Shown: positions 14,931 through 22,543, counted from the stretch's first letter. The stretch is DNA of 45,615 bases from an uncultured Prevotellaceae bacterium (GCA_902768105.1 CACXJZ010000018.1:1-45615); one strand, 5' to 3'. Made by a program: numbers and translations. The notes: a model not told the origin generated them from the letters alone.

Positions 14931-16100
14931 TGTTGCAATCATCAGCTCCTCGTCAGTGGGGATGACAACCACCTTCACCTTCGAGTCGTCTGCAGAGATG
15001 ATGGCTTCCTCGCCACGCACGTTGTTCTTCGACTCATCAAACTTGATGCCCAAGAACTCCATATTCTTGCAGACCTCAGAGCGCATGCCTATCTGGTTCT
15101 CACCAACGCCGGCAGTAAACACCACCACGTCGAGGCCACCCATAGCGGCTGCGTAGGCTCCGATGTATTTCTTGATGCGGTAGAAGTACATGTCCTGAGC
15201 CAGCTTAGCACGCTCGTTGCCTTCCTTGGCAGCATTCTCCACATCACGCATATCGCTTGAGCCGCCCGTCAGACCAGCCACACCACTCTTCTTGTTCAGC
15301 AGGTTCGACATGCCGTCGGCATCCAGCCCCAGCTTCTTCTCAATGAACGTGACAGCACCACCGTCGATGTCGCCGGAACGGGTACCCATCACGAGACCCT
15401 CCAGCGGCGTCAGACCCATTGAGGTATCGATGCACTTACCATCAACCACGGCAGCAATAGAGCCGCCGTTACCCACATGGCAGGTCACCATCTTTGTGCC
15501 CTCAGCCTTGATGCCCAGGAACTCGCAGGCACGTTGTGACACGTAGCGATGGCTCGTTCCGTGGAAGCCGTAGCGACGAATACCGTACTTCTCGTACAGC
15601 TCGTAGGGAATGGCGTACATATATGCCTTCGGAGGCATCGTCTGGTGGAAAGCAGTATCAAAGACACCCACCTGGGGCAGGCCGGGCATCAGCTCCTTCA
15701 CGGCATTCACGCCCTTCAGGTTAGCGGGGTTATGCAGCGGGGCCAGATCTGAGCACTCCTCAAAAGCTTTCAGCACCTCGTCGGTCAGCAGAACGCTCTT
15801 ATTGAACTTCTCACCGCCATGCACCATGCGGTGGCCTACGGCATCAATCTCGTCGAGACTCTTGATGACGCCTATCTCTGGGTCGGTCAGCAATGAGAAA
15901 ATGAACTTCACACCCTCGGTATGTTCGGGAATGTCGTGCATAATCTGCTTCTTCTCGCCGTTAGCGAGCTTCACCTTCACAAAGGCACCGTCCAAGCCTA
16001 CACGCTCAGCGCCGCCCGATGTCATCACGGACTTGTCGTCCATGTTGTACAATGCGTACTTGATTGAGGACGAACCACAATTTAATACCAATATCTTCAT
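14910..16100 (-). CDS. ackA: Acetate kinase
   Basis: A 396-residue ASKHA kinase that converts acetyl phosphate and ADP into acetate and ATP, the last step of fermentative acetate formation. Motifs: MKILVLNCGSSSIKY, VGHRMVHGGEKF, YGFHGTSHRYVS and VVFTAGVGENQ. Full length. It follows pta by 27 bp, the classical pta-ackA pair. Its last codons (TMNLL and stop) form one arm of a 16-bp hairpin, so the terminator overlaps the coding sequence. Confidence 0.97.
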   Translation of the reverse strand: MKILVLNCGSSSIKYALYNMDDKSVMTSGGAERVGLDGAFVKVKLANGEKKQIMHDIPEHTEGVKFIFSLLTDPEIGVIKSLDEIDAVGHRMVHGGEKFNKSVLLTDEVLKAFEECSDLAPLHNPANLKGVNAVKELMPGLPQVGVFDTAFHQTMPPKAYMYAIPYELYEKYGIRRYGFHGTSHRYVSQRACEFLGIKAEGTKMVTCHVGNGGSIAAVVDGKCIDTSMGLTPLEGLVMGTRSGDIDGGAVTFIEKKLGLDADGMSNLLNKKSGVAGLTGGSSDMRDVENAAKEGNERAKLAQDMYFYRIKKYIGAYAAAMGGLDVVVFTAGVGENQIGMRSEVCKNMEFLGIKFDESKNNVRGEEAIISADDSKVKVVVIPTDEELMIATDTMNLL

Positions 16101-16127
16101 AATCTTTTAACTTAAAACTCTAACCTA

Positions 16128-17135
16128 TTACTTTGCGTCCATAGCCTGACAAGCGGTGATGGCAACCAGATAGTAGATATCCTCGACTGAGCAGCCGCGC
16201 GACAGGTCGTTTACCGGACGGGCGATACCCTGCAGGATGGGGCCAATGGCGATGGCGTCACCCAGACGCTGCACCAGCTTATAGGCAATGTTTCCTACCT
16301 CGAGGCAGGGGAACACCAGTACGTTGGCGTTGCCGGCAATCTCTGAACCAGGAGCCTTCTTGCTACCCACGGCAGGAACCAGCGCAGCGTCAGCCTGCAG
16401 TTCACCGTCAATCTTCAGCGTCGGGTCAAGCTCCTTTGCCAGACGGGTAGCCTCAATCACCTTGTCAACAACCTCGTGCGTAGCACTACCCTTTGTCGAG
16501 AAGCTCAGCATGGCCACACGCGGATCGGTAAAGCCAGCCACGCTCTTTGCCGTCTGTGCCGTACATACAGCAATCTGACTCAGCTGATTGGCATCGGGCA
16601 TCGGCGTAACAGCCACGTCACCTACCACCAGCACACCGTTCTCGCCATACTCCGGCTTATTAGTAATCATTAGCATGGCACCGCTCACACAAGTGATGCC
16701 AGGAGCACACTTGATAATCTGCAGAGCTGGACGCAGCGTCTCGCCTGTCGTTGACAGCGCACCGCTGATCTGGCCGTCGGCACCCTCAGTTTTGATAATC
16801 ATACAACCCAGATAGAGCGGGTCCTTCACCAGCTCGCGGGCCTTCTCAATGGTCATACCCTTCTTCTCGCGCAGCTTCGTCAGCAACTGTGCATACTCCT
16901 CACTCTTCTCGCAGTTCAGCGGGTCGATGAGCGTTGCCTTACCGATGTTCTTCAGCCCACACTTGTCAGCCAACGCGTGTACTTTATCCGGATTGCCGAT
17001 AAGTATAAGGTCGGCGATGTCCTCTGCCAACACACGGTCGGCAGCCCTCAATGTGCGTTCCTCCTCTGCTTCGGGGAGTACGATGCGCTGCTTGTTACTC
17101 TTAGCACGCGCAATGATTTGTTCAATTAAACTCAT
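16128..17135 (-). CDS. pta: Phosphate acetyltransferase
   Basis: A 335-residue short-form Pta lacking the N-terminal DRTGG/AAA domains of the E. coli enzyme. It converts acetyl-CoA to acetyl phosphate. Evidence is RIVLPEAEEERTLRAAD near the N-terminus, YLGCMIIKTEGADGQISGA, and the C-terminal GDAIAIGPILQGIARPVNDLSRG. It lies 60 bp downstream of cdaA on the same strand. That gap contains a (TTTG)n run (about 17154-17170) but no clear promoter. Confidence 0.96.
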   Translation of the reverse strand: MSLIEQIIARAKSNKQRIVLPEAEEERTLRAADRVLAEDIADLILIGNPDKVHALADKCGLKNIGKATLIDPLNCEKSEEYAQLLTKLREKKGMTIEKARELVKDPLYLGCMIIKTEGADGQISGALSTTGETLRPALQIIKCAPGITCVSGAMLMITNKPEYGENGVLVVGDVAVTPMPDANQLSQIAVCTAQTAKSVAGFTDPRVAMLSFSTKGSATHEVVDKVIEATRLAKELDPTLKIDGELQADAALVPAVGSKKAPGSEIAGNANVLVFPCLEVGNIAYKLVQRLGDAIAIGPILQGIARPVNDLSRGCSVEDIYYLVAITACQAMDAK

Positions 17136-17195
17136 AGCTCTTAATGTTTTTTTGATTTGTTTGTTTGTTTTAATTTATCTATTTTCAATTTACAG

Positions 17196-17981
17196 TCAAA
17201 TAAGCTCCTGTGCCAGGATGCTATCCAATGCCTCAGCCGTCAGTCGCAGGCGGAACTCACCCTTCATGGCAACTGATATGCTACCCGTTTCTTCCGACAC
17301 CACAATGGCCAGCGCGTCGCTCTCCTGCGAGATACCCATCGCAGCCCTGTGGCGCAAGCCCAGCTCCTTGGGGATGTCCAGATTATGACTCACAGGCAGT
17401 ATGCAGGCGGCAGCCCTGATACGCTGATTGGCAATAATCATGGCTCCGTCGTGCAGCGGAGAGTTCTTGAAGAAAATGTTCTCGATGAGCTGCTGGGTGA
17501 CGTTCGCATCTATCTGGTCGCCCGTCTGCACAATGTCGTCGAGCGGCACGCTGCGTTGTATCACGATAAGCGCGCCCTCACACCTTTTGCTCATGTTCAT
17601 GCACGCCATCACCACTGGCATCAGCGTCTTCTTTACGTTGTGCTTCGCCGAGTTGTCACTGCGTCCCAACGACAGAATACGCTTCATTGTACGCATGCGC
17701 CGGTGTGAGCCCACGTTATAAAGGAATTTGCGTATATCCTCCTGGAAGATAATCATGAGTCCAATGACACCCACGCTCACCAGCTTGTCCATGATGCTGC
17801 CCAGCAGTTTCATCTCCAGAATCTGTGAGACCACCAGCCACACAATCACGAAGATGATGATACCGATAAACACGTTCAGCGACCTCGATTCCTTCATCAG
17901 CCTGTAGGCATAATAAAGTATCAGCGCCACCAGAACGACATCGACAATGTCCTTAATTCCAAAATTTATAAACTCTAACAC
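17196..17981 (-). CDS. cdaA: Diadenylate cyclase (c-di-AMP synthase), CdaA type
   Basis: A 261-residue membrane-bound diadenylate cyclase that makes c-di-AMP from two ATP. Three N-terminal transmembrane helices (about residues 10-80, with the first loop RLMKESRSLNVFIGI) precede the DisA_N catalytic domain. The two active-site motifs are intact: HDGAMII and GLRHRAAMG. No YbbR partner gene is adjacent. It follows folP by 14 bp, an arrangement seen in other Bacteroidales. Confidence 0.95.
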   Translation of the reverse strand: MLEFINFGIKDIVDVVLVALILYYAYRLMKESRSLNVFIGIIIFVIVWLVVSQILEMKLLGSIMDKLVSVGVIGLMIIFQEDIRKFLYNVGSHRRMRTMKRILSLGRSDNSAKHNVKKTLMPVVMACMNMSKRCEGALIVIQRSVPLDDIVQTGDQIDANVTQQLIENIFFKNSPLHDGAMIIANQRIRAAACILPVSHNLDIPKELGLRHRAAMGISQESDALAIVVSEETGSISVAMKGEFRLRLTAEALDSILAQELI

Positions 17982-17995
17982 CTTCTATAACTTCT

Positions 17996-18793
17996 TTAAC
18001 TTCTTAATTTCTCATAAACAGACACGCACTCTACCGCCTCTTTCACGTCGTGTACCCGCAGGATGCTTGCCCCGCGTTCCAGCGCCAGCGTGTTCAGCAC
18101 CGTTGTGCCATTAAGCGCCTGTTCAGGCTCCACGTCCAACAGCTGCCACACCATCCGTTTCCTCGATACGCCCACCAGCACGGGCAGCTCAAGCAGTTGC
18201 AGCTGATCCAGGTCGTGCATCACGGCGTAGTTCTCCTCGAGCGTCTTGCCGAAGCCGAAGCCTGGGTCAATGATAATGTCCTTCTGTCCGTAGTCACGCA
18301 GCTGCTGCACGTCGCGCGCCAGTTCCTTGAGCATCGTGTGCATATCTGCCGCACGAGACATCAAGACGTAAGGAACGCCCAGCCGAGCCACCATCCTGAA
18401 CATCTCCACAGGGAGGTTTTGTGGGGCCCCAACATCATTGATGATGTCAACACCATACTCCTCAACCACCATGCGGGTCACCGACGGACGGAACGTGTCA
18501 ACGCTGATGACAGCCTCAGGCAGCTCCCGACGGATAGTCGCCAGCGCCGGCCTCAACCGTTCCATCTCCTGCTGCTCCGTAGCCGGCTCACTGCCTGGCC
18601 GTGTAGAACAGGCGCCTACGTCGATGAACGTCGCGCCCTGCTCCATCATTTCGCGAGCCCTGCGCACCACCGCCTCTTCTCCTGCTGCCCTCGAAGCAGC
18701 ATAAAACGAGTCGGGCGTCACGTTCAGGATTCCCATTACGCGCGGCACCGACAAGTCCATCAGCCTTCCTCGGACATTGATTGTATAGTTCAT
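17996..18793 (-). CDS. folP: Dihydropteroate synthase
   Basis: A 265-residue TIM-barrel enzyme of folate synthesis, the sulfonamide target, which joins pterin diphosphate and p-aminobenzoate. Motifs: MGILNVTPDSF, FIDVGACSTRPGS, IINDVG, DPGFGFGKT and VGVSRKRM. The ATG at 18793 is preferred because the preceding strand (TINVRGRLMDLS) matches the usual family N-terminus. It lies only five bases after the TTTG of a perfect promoter, so the mRNA may be leaderless. An internal ATG at 18760 is the alternative. Confidence 0.95.
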   Translation of the reverse strand: MNYTINVRGRLMDLSVPRVMGILNVTPDSFYAASRAAGEEAVVRRAREMMEQGATFIDVGACSTRPGSEPATEQQEMERLRPALATIRRELPEAVISVDTFRPSVTRMVVEEYGVDIINDVGAPQNLPVEMFRMVARLGVPYVLMSRAADMHTMLKELARDVQQLRDYGQKDIIIDPGFGFGKTLEENYAVMHDLDQLQLLELPVLVGVSRKRMVWQLLDVEPEQALNGTTVLNTLALERGASILRVHDVKEAVECVSVYEKLRS

Positions 18794-18797
18794 TGCT

Positions 18798-18829
18798 GCA
18801 AAGGTAGTGCAAACTGAGCGAAATGCAAA
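18798..18829 (-). promoter_or_regulatory. Promoter of folP-cdaA
   Basis: On the minus strand TTTG (18826-18829), exactly 19 bp, then TACCTTTGC (18798-18806). The start codon of folP begins five bases after the TTTG of the -7 element. Confidence 0.8.
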
Positions 18830-18857
18830 ATAAATTATGATTTCTTCACTTATTGTT

Positions 18858-18961
18858 ATTTTTATAGGTGTTCAGGCGAGCAAGCTCGGGGTCTTTTCAT
18901 TTCCGAAGTGCAGCCTATCTTTGACCTTCGGTCGAAGATACTTTCGCTCGTCAATAAAAAT
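18858..18961. repeat. Structured intergenic element, interrupted inverted repeat with a central hairpin
   Basis: The outer arms are ATTTTTAT (18858-18865) and ATAAAAAT (18954-18961). Inside are CGAGC (18877-18881) and GCTCG (18946-18950), and a compact 11-bp hairpin TATCTTTGACC (18916-18926) with 18930-18940 across a TTC loop (one G-T pair). It lies between the divergent folP and murF promoters, so it is not an ordinary terminator. It may be a degenerate small repeat element, and no protein is encoded. Confidence 0.5.
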
Positions 18962-18975
18962 AAAATGTAATTTAT

Positions 18976-19007
18976 TTTGTATTGTCCTCACTTAATCGTA
19001 TCTTTGC
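18976..19007 (+). promoter_or_regulatory. Promoter of murF
   Basis: TTTG at 18976-18979, 19 bp, then TATCTTTGC at 18999-19007, a perfect consensus. The leader is about 15 nt to the ATG at 19026. Confidence 0.8.
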
Positions 19008-19025
19008 AGGCATATAAGAAACGAA

Positions 19026-20384
19026 ATGATGGATATCAAGGAACTATACGAACTGTACAAACAGCATCCGTGCATCACGACTGACTCACGCGACTGTCCT
19101 GAAGGCAGCATTTTCCTCGCCCTGAAGGGTGAGAAGTTCGACGGCAACCAATATGCGCTGCAGGCCCTCGAGAAGGGCTGCGCGTATGCCATCGTGAGCG
19201 AAGAGTTCCCTTCCTCTAGGGAAGGGCAGGAGGACAGGCTCATCGTCGTTAACGACACGCTCCAGACCTTCAAGGACTTGGCACGCGAGCACCGCCGCCA
19301 ATTCGACATTCCCGTGGTGGGCATCACCGGCACCAACGGCAAGACGACCACCAAGGAGCTCATCGCCGCCGTGCTGCAGACACACTACAACGTGCTCTAC
19401 ACCGAGGGCAACTTCAACAACGACGTGGGTGTACCCAAGACGCTAATGCGACTGAACGGGGAACACGACATCGCCGTCATAGAGATGGGCGCCTCACACC
19501 CGGGCGACATCAAGACACTGGTGGAGACGACCGAACCAACGTGCGGTCTCATCACGAACGTGGGACGCGCCCACCTGCAGGGCTTTGGCTCGTTCGAAGG
19601 CGTATGCCGTACAAAGGGAGAATTGTATGACTTTCTCATCGCCCACGACTGTCCTCTCTTCGTGAACCGCGACAATGAACACCTGGTGAAGATGATTGGT
19701 ATTCGAGGTACAAGGTGCGAGGTACGAAGTACGGCCCCCGACATCTACTACTACGGACAGAGCGACTCGCCCGACATCCTGATAAGGGGCGAGGTTATCT
19801 CGTGTGCACCCTTCCTGAAGTTCCGCTGGCGCGAGCAGGACAGCGATGCCGGCTACCAGAGCGACTGGATGGAGGTGCAGACGAAGCTCATTGGCGCCTA
19901 CAACATTGACAACATGCTGGCTGCCATCACGGTGGGTTACGTGAACGGCGTACCCTTCGATGACATCAACCGAGCGCTGGCCGGCTACACCCCCAAGAAC
20001 AACCGTTCACAACTGACCGTAACGGAGCACAACCACTTGGTGGTGGACGCCTATAATGCCAACCCGACGTCGATGCAGGCTGCCATCAACAACTTCCGAA
20101 TGATGGAGGTTAGTCCTAAGATGGTCATTCTTGGACAGATGGGAGAACTGGGCGACGTCTGTCAGGAGGAGCATCAGCGGCTCATCGACATGTTGCGCGA
20201 GGCTCAGTTCGACCAGGTGTGGCTCGTAGGAGAAGAATTCCTGCATACCGACAGTCATTTCCGTCACTTTGCCAATGTGGAGGAGGTAAAGGCTGCCATA
20301 CGTGCAGAACAGCCTCGAGGCTACTACATATTAATAAAGGGTAGTAATAGTAACCGGCTCTTCGAATTGCCGGAATTGTTGTAA
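19026..20384 (+). CDS. murF: UDP-MurNAc-tripeptide--D-alanyl-D-alanine ligase
   Basis: A 452-residue Mur ligase that adds D-Ala-D-Ala to the peptidoglycan precursor. It is identified by the N-terminal domain (TTDSRDCPEGSIFLALKGEKFDGN), the ATP loop GITGTNGKTTTKEL (about 99-112), EMGASHPGDIKTL, ITNVGRAHLQGFGS, and the C-terminal DAYNANPTSMQAAI. Two in-frame ATGs open the gene (19026 and 19029). One oddity is residues about 228-236 (GTRCEVRST), encoded by a degenerate GGTACGA-type heptamer array that looks inserted. The gene must still be functional, since the frame is open to the end. An AGGTTAG-type heptamer array starts at the base after the stop. Confidence 0.96.
   Translation: MMDIKELYELYKQHPCITTDSRDCPEGSIFLALKGEKFDGNQYALQALEKGCAYAIVSEEFPSSREGQEDRLIVVNDTLQTFKDLAREHRRQFDIPVVGITGTNGKTTTKELIAAVLQTHYNVLYTEGNFNNDVGVPKTLMRLNGEHDIAVIEMGASHPGDIKTLVETTEPTCGLITNVGRAHLQGFGSFEGVCRTKGELYDFLIAHDCPLFVNRDNEHLVKMIGIRGTRCEVRSTAPDIYYYGQSDSPDILIRGEVISCAPFLKFRWREQDSDAGYQSDWMEVQTKLIGAYNIDNMLAAITVGYVNGVPFDDINRALAGYTPKNNRSQLTVTEHNHLVVDAYNANPTSMQAAINNFRMMEVSPKMVILGQMGELGDVCQEEHQRLIDMLREAQFDQVWLVGEEFLHTDSHFRHFANVEEVKAAIRAEQPRGYYILIKGSNSNRLFELPELL
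19707..19734 (+). repeat. Heptanucleotide array inside murF (GGTACGA type)
   Basis: Four in-phase units: GGTACAA, GGTGCGA, GGTACGA, AGTACGG. They encode GTRCEVRST within the central domain of MurF. Confidence 0.75.
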
Positions 20385-20440
20385 AGGTTAGAGATTAAAG
20401 GTTAAAGGTTAGAGGTTAGAGATTAAAGGTTAAAGGATTA
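20385..20440 (+). repeat. Heptanucleotide array after murF (AGGTTAG/AGATTAA/AGGTTAA)
   Basis: Eight heptamers in exact phase starting one base after the murF stop codon. The order A-B-C-A-A-B-C-(AGGATTA), with A = AGGTTAG, B = AGATTAA and C = AGGTTAA, shows a higher-order 21-bp unit. No hairpin is formed. Confidence 0.9.
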
Positions 20441-20473
20441 AAAAAAGTTAAACAAAGAAGAGCGGGAGCAAAT

Positions 20474-20501
20474 TCTTCACTCTTCACTTTTCACTCTTCA
20501 C
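20474..20501 (+). repeat. Heptanucleotide array upstream of tRNA-Pro (TCTTCAC/TTTTCAC)
   Basis: Units TCTTCAC, TCTTCAC, TTTTCAC, TCTTCAC, then seven T and the -7 element of the tRNA promoter. The arrangement matches 9680-9725 upstream of efp. Confidence 0.95.
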
Positions 20502-20510
20502 TTTTTTTCG

Positions 20511-20519
20511 TACCTTTGC
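20511..20519 (+). promoter_or_regulatory. -7 promoter element of tRNA-Pro
   Basis: TACCTTTGC, 27 bases before the tRNA 5' end. The -33 position is occupied by the heptamer array (TTTT). Confidence 0.65.
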
Positions 20520-20546
20520 AGCCGCTTACGAGAAATCAAGAGCAAT

Positions 20547-20619
20547 CGGGATGTAGCGCAGTTGGTAGCGCACTACGTTCGGGACGTAGGGGTCGGGCGT
20601 TCGAGTCGCCTCATCCCGA
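20547..20619 (+). tRNA. tRNA-Pro (anticodon CGG)
   Basis: A complete cloverleaf. The acceptor stem CGGGATG pairs with CATCCCG, the D arm is GCGC...GCGC with loop AGTTGGTA, and the anticodon stem CTACG/CGTAG holds the loop TTCGGGA. That gives anticodon CGG with G37. The T arm is GGGCG TTCGAGT CGCCT, and the discriminator is A. CCA is not encoded. It reads CCG codons. It has its own promoter and a strong terminator just after it. Confidence 0.97.
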
Positions 20620-20623
20620 CAGG

Positions 20624-20652
20624 AAAAAAGGAGCCTTTCAGCTCCTTTTTTT
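20624..20652. terminator. Bidirectional rho-independent terminator (tRNA-Pro and HAD gene)
   Basis: GGAGC (20630-20634) pairs with GCTCC (20641-20645) across CTTTCA. The flanking A-run (20624-20629) and T-run (20646-20652) make it effective on both strands. It overlaps the stop codon of the convergent HAD gene. Confidence 0.88.
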
Positions 20653-21370
20653 ATTGCAGTAACGTCAGAAGTTCCTCAATACGTTCAATCTTCACCATCC
20701 GCTCATGCTCGATATCCTCATGCACCTCGAGCTGCCACGTGACATGGAAGGGAATGTGGACGGCCTGTGCACCAATGGCCAGTGCTGGGGCAATATCGCT
20801 CTTGAGTGAGTTGCCCACCATGAGCAGTTCGCTGGGTTCAATCTGCAGGAGGCGGCAGAGTGCCAGAAACTCTTTCTCGGTCTTGTCGGATGTAATCTCC
20901 ACATAGTCGAAGTACTTGGCAAGCCCTGATCGGCGCAGCTTGTTCTCCTGGTCTTGCAGTTCACCCTTGGTGAAGCAGACAATCTTGGGTGGAAAGCGGA
21001 AGGTGGAGGGTGAAGCGTGGAGGATTTCCAACACTTCTACCACGCCAGGCAAGGGTGTTGCCGGCAGATGGAGCAGGTGCTTGCCAGCCTCCAGAAGCGC
21101 AGTAAGCTGCGTGGCGCTGAGGTCGTTGCCGCAGACGCGCAGGGCGGTCTCCATCACACTCATGGTAAAGGCCTTGCAGCCATAGCCCAAGTCCTCCATG
21201 TTCTGACTCTCCGTCACAAATAGCTCATGGGCAGGGTCGTCACAATAAGGGTTGATGAAGCTATAGAGCAGGTTCTCCACCTCCTCGAAGTGTGACTGGC
21301 AGTCCCACAGCGTATCGTCAGCGTCGAAAGCAATGACGCGTATCTTCTCAATATCCAGTTTTTTCATCAT
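20651..21370 (-). CDS. HAD-superfamily hydrolase (YjjG-like phosphatase)
   Basis: A 239-residue haloacid-dehalogenase phosphatase. Motif I is DADDTLWD (residues 16-23) with nucleophile Asp16 and Asp18. Motif II is in VCFTKG, motif III is Lys in SDKTEKEF, and motif IV is VGNSLKSDI. A helical cap follows motif I. The closest familiar group is the YjjG/pyrimidine 5'-nucleotidase type, but the substrate is inferred only by length and cap position. Residues about 118-128 (HASPSTFRFPP), just before the motif II strand, are encoded by five heptamers and look inserted. Last gene of the minus-strand run from the RND operon, 15 bp after the DUF4421 gene. Confidence 0.82.
   Translation of the reverse strand: MMKKLDIEKIRVIAFDADDTLWDCQSHFEEVENLLYSFINPYCDDPAHELFVTESQNMEDLGYGCKAFTMSVMETALRVCGNDLSATQLTALLEAGKHLLHLPATPLPGVVEVLEILHASPSTFRFPPKIVCFTKGELQDQENKLRRSGLAKYFDYVEITSDKTEKEFLALCRLLQIEPSELLMVGNSLKSDIAPALAIGAQAVHIPFHVTWQLEVHEDIEHERMVKIERIEELLTLLQ
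20988..21022 (-). repeat. Heptanucleotide array inside the HAD phosphatase gene
   Basis: Five units on the + strand (GGTGGAA, AGCGGAA, GGTGGAG, GGTGAAG, CGTGGAG). On the coding strand they read as CCTTCCA/CCTCCAC-type repeats and give the peptide LHASPSTF, nearly the same as LHLSPSTF in the P-type ATPase at 36951-36985. Confidence 0.8.
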
Positions 21371-21385
21371 ATACTAAAATGTTTT

Positions 21386-22378
21386 CTAAAACCGCACACC
21401 AAAGAAAGTGCGGACGCGCCACTTCGTATTATAGACGGCCAGACTCTTATCATCGCCCACATTGGTGAAGTTATACACCATCGAGAGGCCATAAAACTTA
21501 TTACCAGCCTGACGCACCACAGCTCCCCGGCCAGTGATGATGACCTCGGGGAAGTGGTAGTGCAGGGGTACGCCAGCATCATCAAACGACAGCGAAGTGT
21601 TGCTATAGACGATAAACGTAGGCAGGGCGGAGATGTGAAGCAGCCAGCCCCGAGCCGGAACGTAGTTGTAGCCATAGCCCGCACCGATGCCGATGTTTGT
21701 CATCTTGAGTTCCATCTCGTTATCTCCATTAAATGTGGCATGCTGTCCCTGCAATGAGGCTGCCAACAGGAAGCTGCCGGCAGACTGCCGCTGGATGTAA
21801 CTCTGCGTGAAGGCTGCAGGATAAGAGAAGCGGCGACTGTTGAAGCAGTAGTAGGTATTCATGTTCAGCGTCTTCACCTTCAGCAGGTCGGCAGGCAGCT
21901 CTATGCGTGGCATGCCGTCGGACTCGTGCCAGCCCTTAAAGTTGTGGGCATCCTGATAGTTGAACTCGAAACCGAGGCGTTTGCCGTAGTAGTTAAGGCC
22001 CACTTCGTAGTCACTATACTTGCCTGCGAGTTTAGCAGGATTGAGTGACGCACTGAGCGATAATCCCAGATAGCTCACACCCAAACTGATTGTCGTCTTG
22101 TAGTCAGCCGTCATCTCAGACTTAAAGTGGCCGCCGTTCTCCACGCCCTCTGTCTCAATCATCGTCCCAGAGACATTGAGCCGTGCCCGAACCGTCCACT
22201 TAGTCTGCGGCCGCACGACGTAAGCCGTATCAATATTGCCATTACGATAGCGCTCGGTCAGCATACTGTCAATGCGGTGCAGGAGCGATTGCGCTCCTGC
22301 ATTCCCAAAGTGATGGCTGATGAGTGGCGAAATGGCGAAAAGGGAAATTACCAACGCCAATATTATTGGCTTCTTCAT
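21386..22378 (-). CDS. DUF4421 outer-membrane-like protein
   Basis: A 330-residue secreted protein. An N-terminal signal peptide (ILALVISLFAISPLISHHFG) is followed by a DUF4421 region: DTAYVVRPQTKWTVRARLN, repeated amphipathic beta strands (ISLGVSYLGLSLSASLN, YEVGLNYYGKRLGFEFNYQ) and a final strand ending in Phe (VRTFFGVRF), as expected for an outer-membrane beta barrel. Function is unknown. It lies 11 bp after a 45-residue peptide gene and is probably in the same transcript as the large secreted protein. Confidence 0.8.
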   Translation of the reverse strand: MKKPIILALVISLFAISPLISHHFGNAGAQSLLHRIDSMLTERYRNGNIDTAYVVRPQTKWTVRARLNVSGTMIETEGVENGGHFKSEMTADYKTTISLGVSYLGLSLSASLNPAKLAGKYSDYEVGLNYYGKRLGFEFNYQDAHNFKGWHESDGMPRIELPADLLKVKTLNMNTYYCFNSRRFSYPAAFTQSYIQRQSAGSFLLAASLQGQHATFNGDNEMELKMTNIGIGAGYGYNYVPARGWLLHISALPTFIVYSNTSLSFDDAGVPLHYHFPEVIITGRGAVVRQAGNKFYGLSMVYNFTNVGDDKSLAVYNTKWRVRTFFGVRF

Positions 22379-22389
22379 CTGACCTTTCT

Positions 22390-22527
22390 CTATATCAGCT
22401 CATTGAAATCACTTATTTCTTCGTCGTTGAGTGGCTTTTCCGTTGTATCTAGTGGCGAACCTGACATCAGCTGAATATGTGGAATGGCAACAACCTCTAT
22501 TTCCGGTTTCAAATATTTCTTTTTCAT
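22390..22527 (-). CDS. Short 'MKKKYLKPEIEVV' peptide, Bacteroidales type
   Basis: A 45-residue peptide, MKKKYLKPEIEVVAIPHIQLM then SGSPLDTTEKPLND, ending EISDFNELI. Short proteins with an MKKxYxKPxxxxx start, a middle L(L/M)xGS and an acidic tail are frequent in Prevotella and are mostly unannotated. A strong GGAGG at 22536-22540 selects the ATG at 22527 (7-base spacing) over the ATG at 22533 (2-base spacing). It sits between the large secreted protein (16 bp upstream) and DUF4421 (11 bp downstream). Function unknown. It lacks a GG cleavage motif, so it is not clearly a peptide natural-product precursor. Confidence 0.75.
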   Translation of the reverse strand: MKKKYLKPEIEVVAIPHIQLMSGSPLDTTEKPLNDEEISDFNELI

Positions 22528-22543
22528 TTGCATGTCCTCCTAT

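Noticed and set aside
17154-17170. (TTTG)n run before pta as a promoter
   Set aside because: It supplies possible -33 text but no TAnnTTTG follows at the right distance, so I did not call a promoter.
18760-18793. Downstream ATG (18760) as the true folP start
   Set aside because: It would avoid the leaderless arrangement, but the residues before it match the first strand expected in dihydropteroate synthases. Kept only as an alternative.
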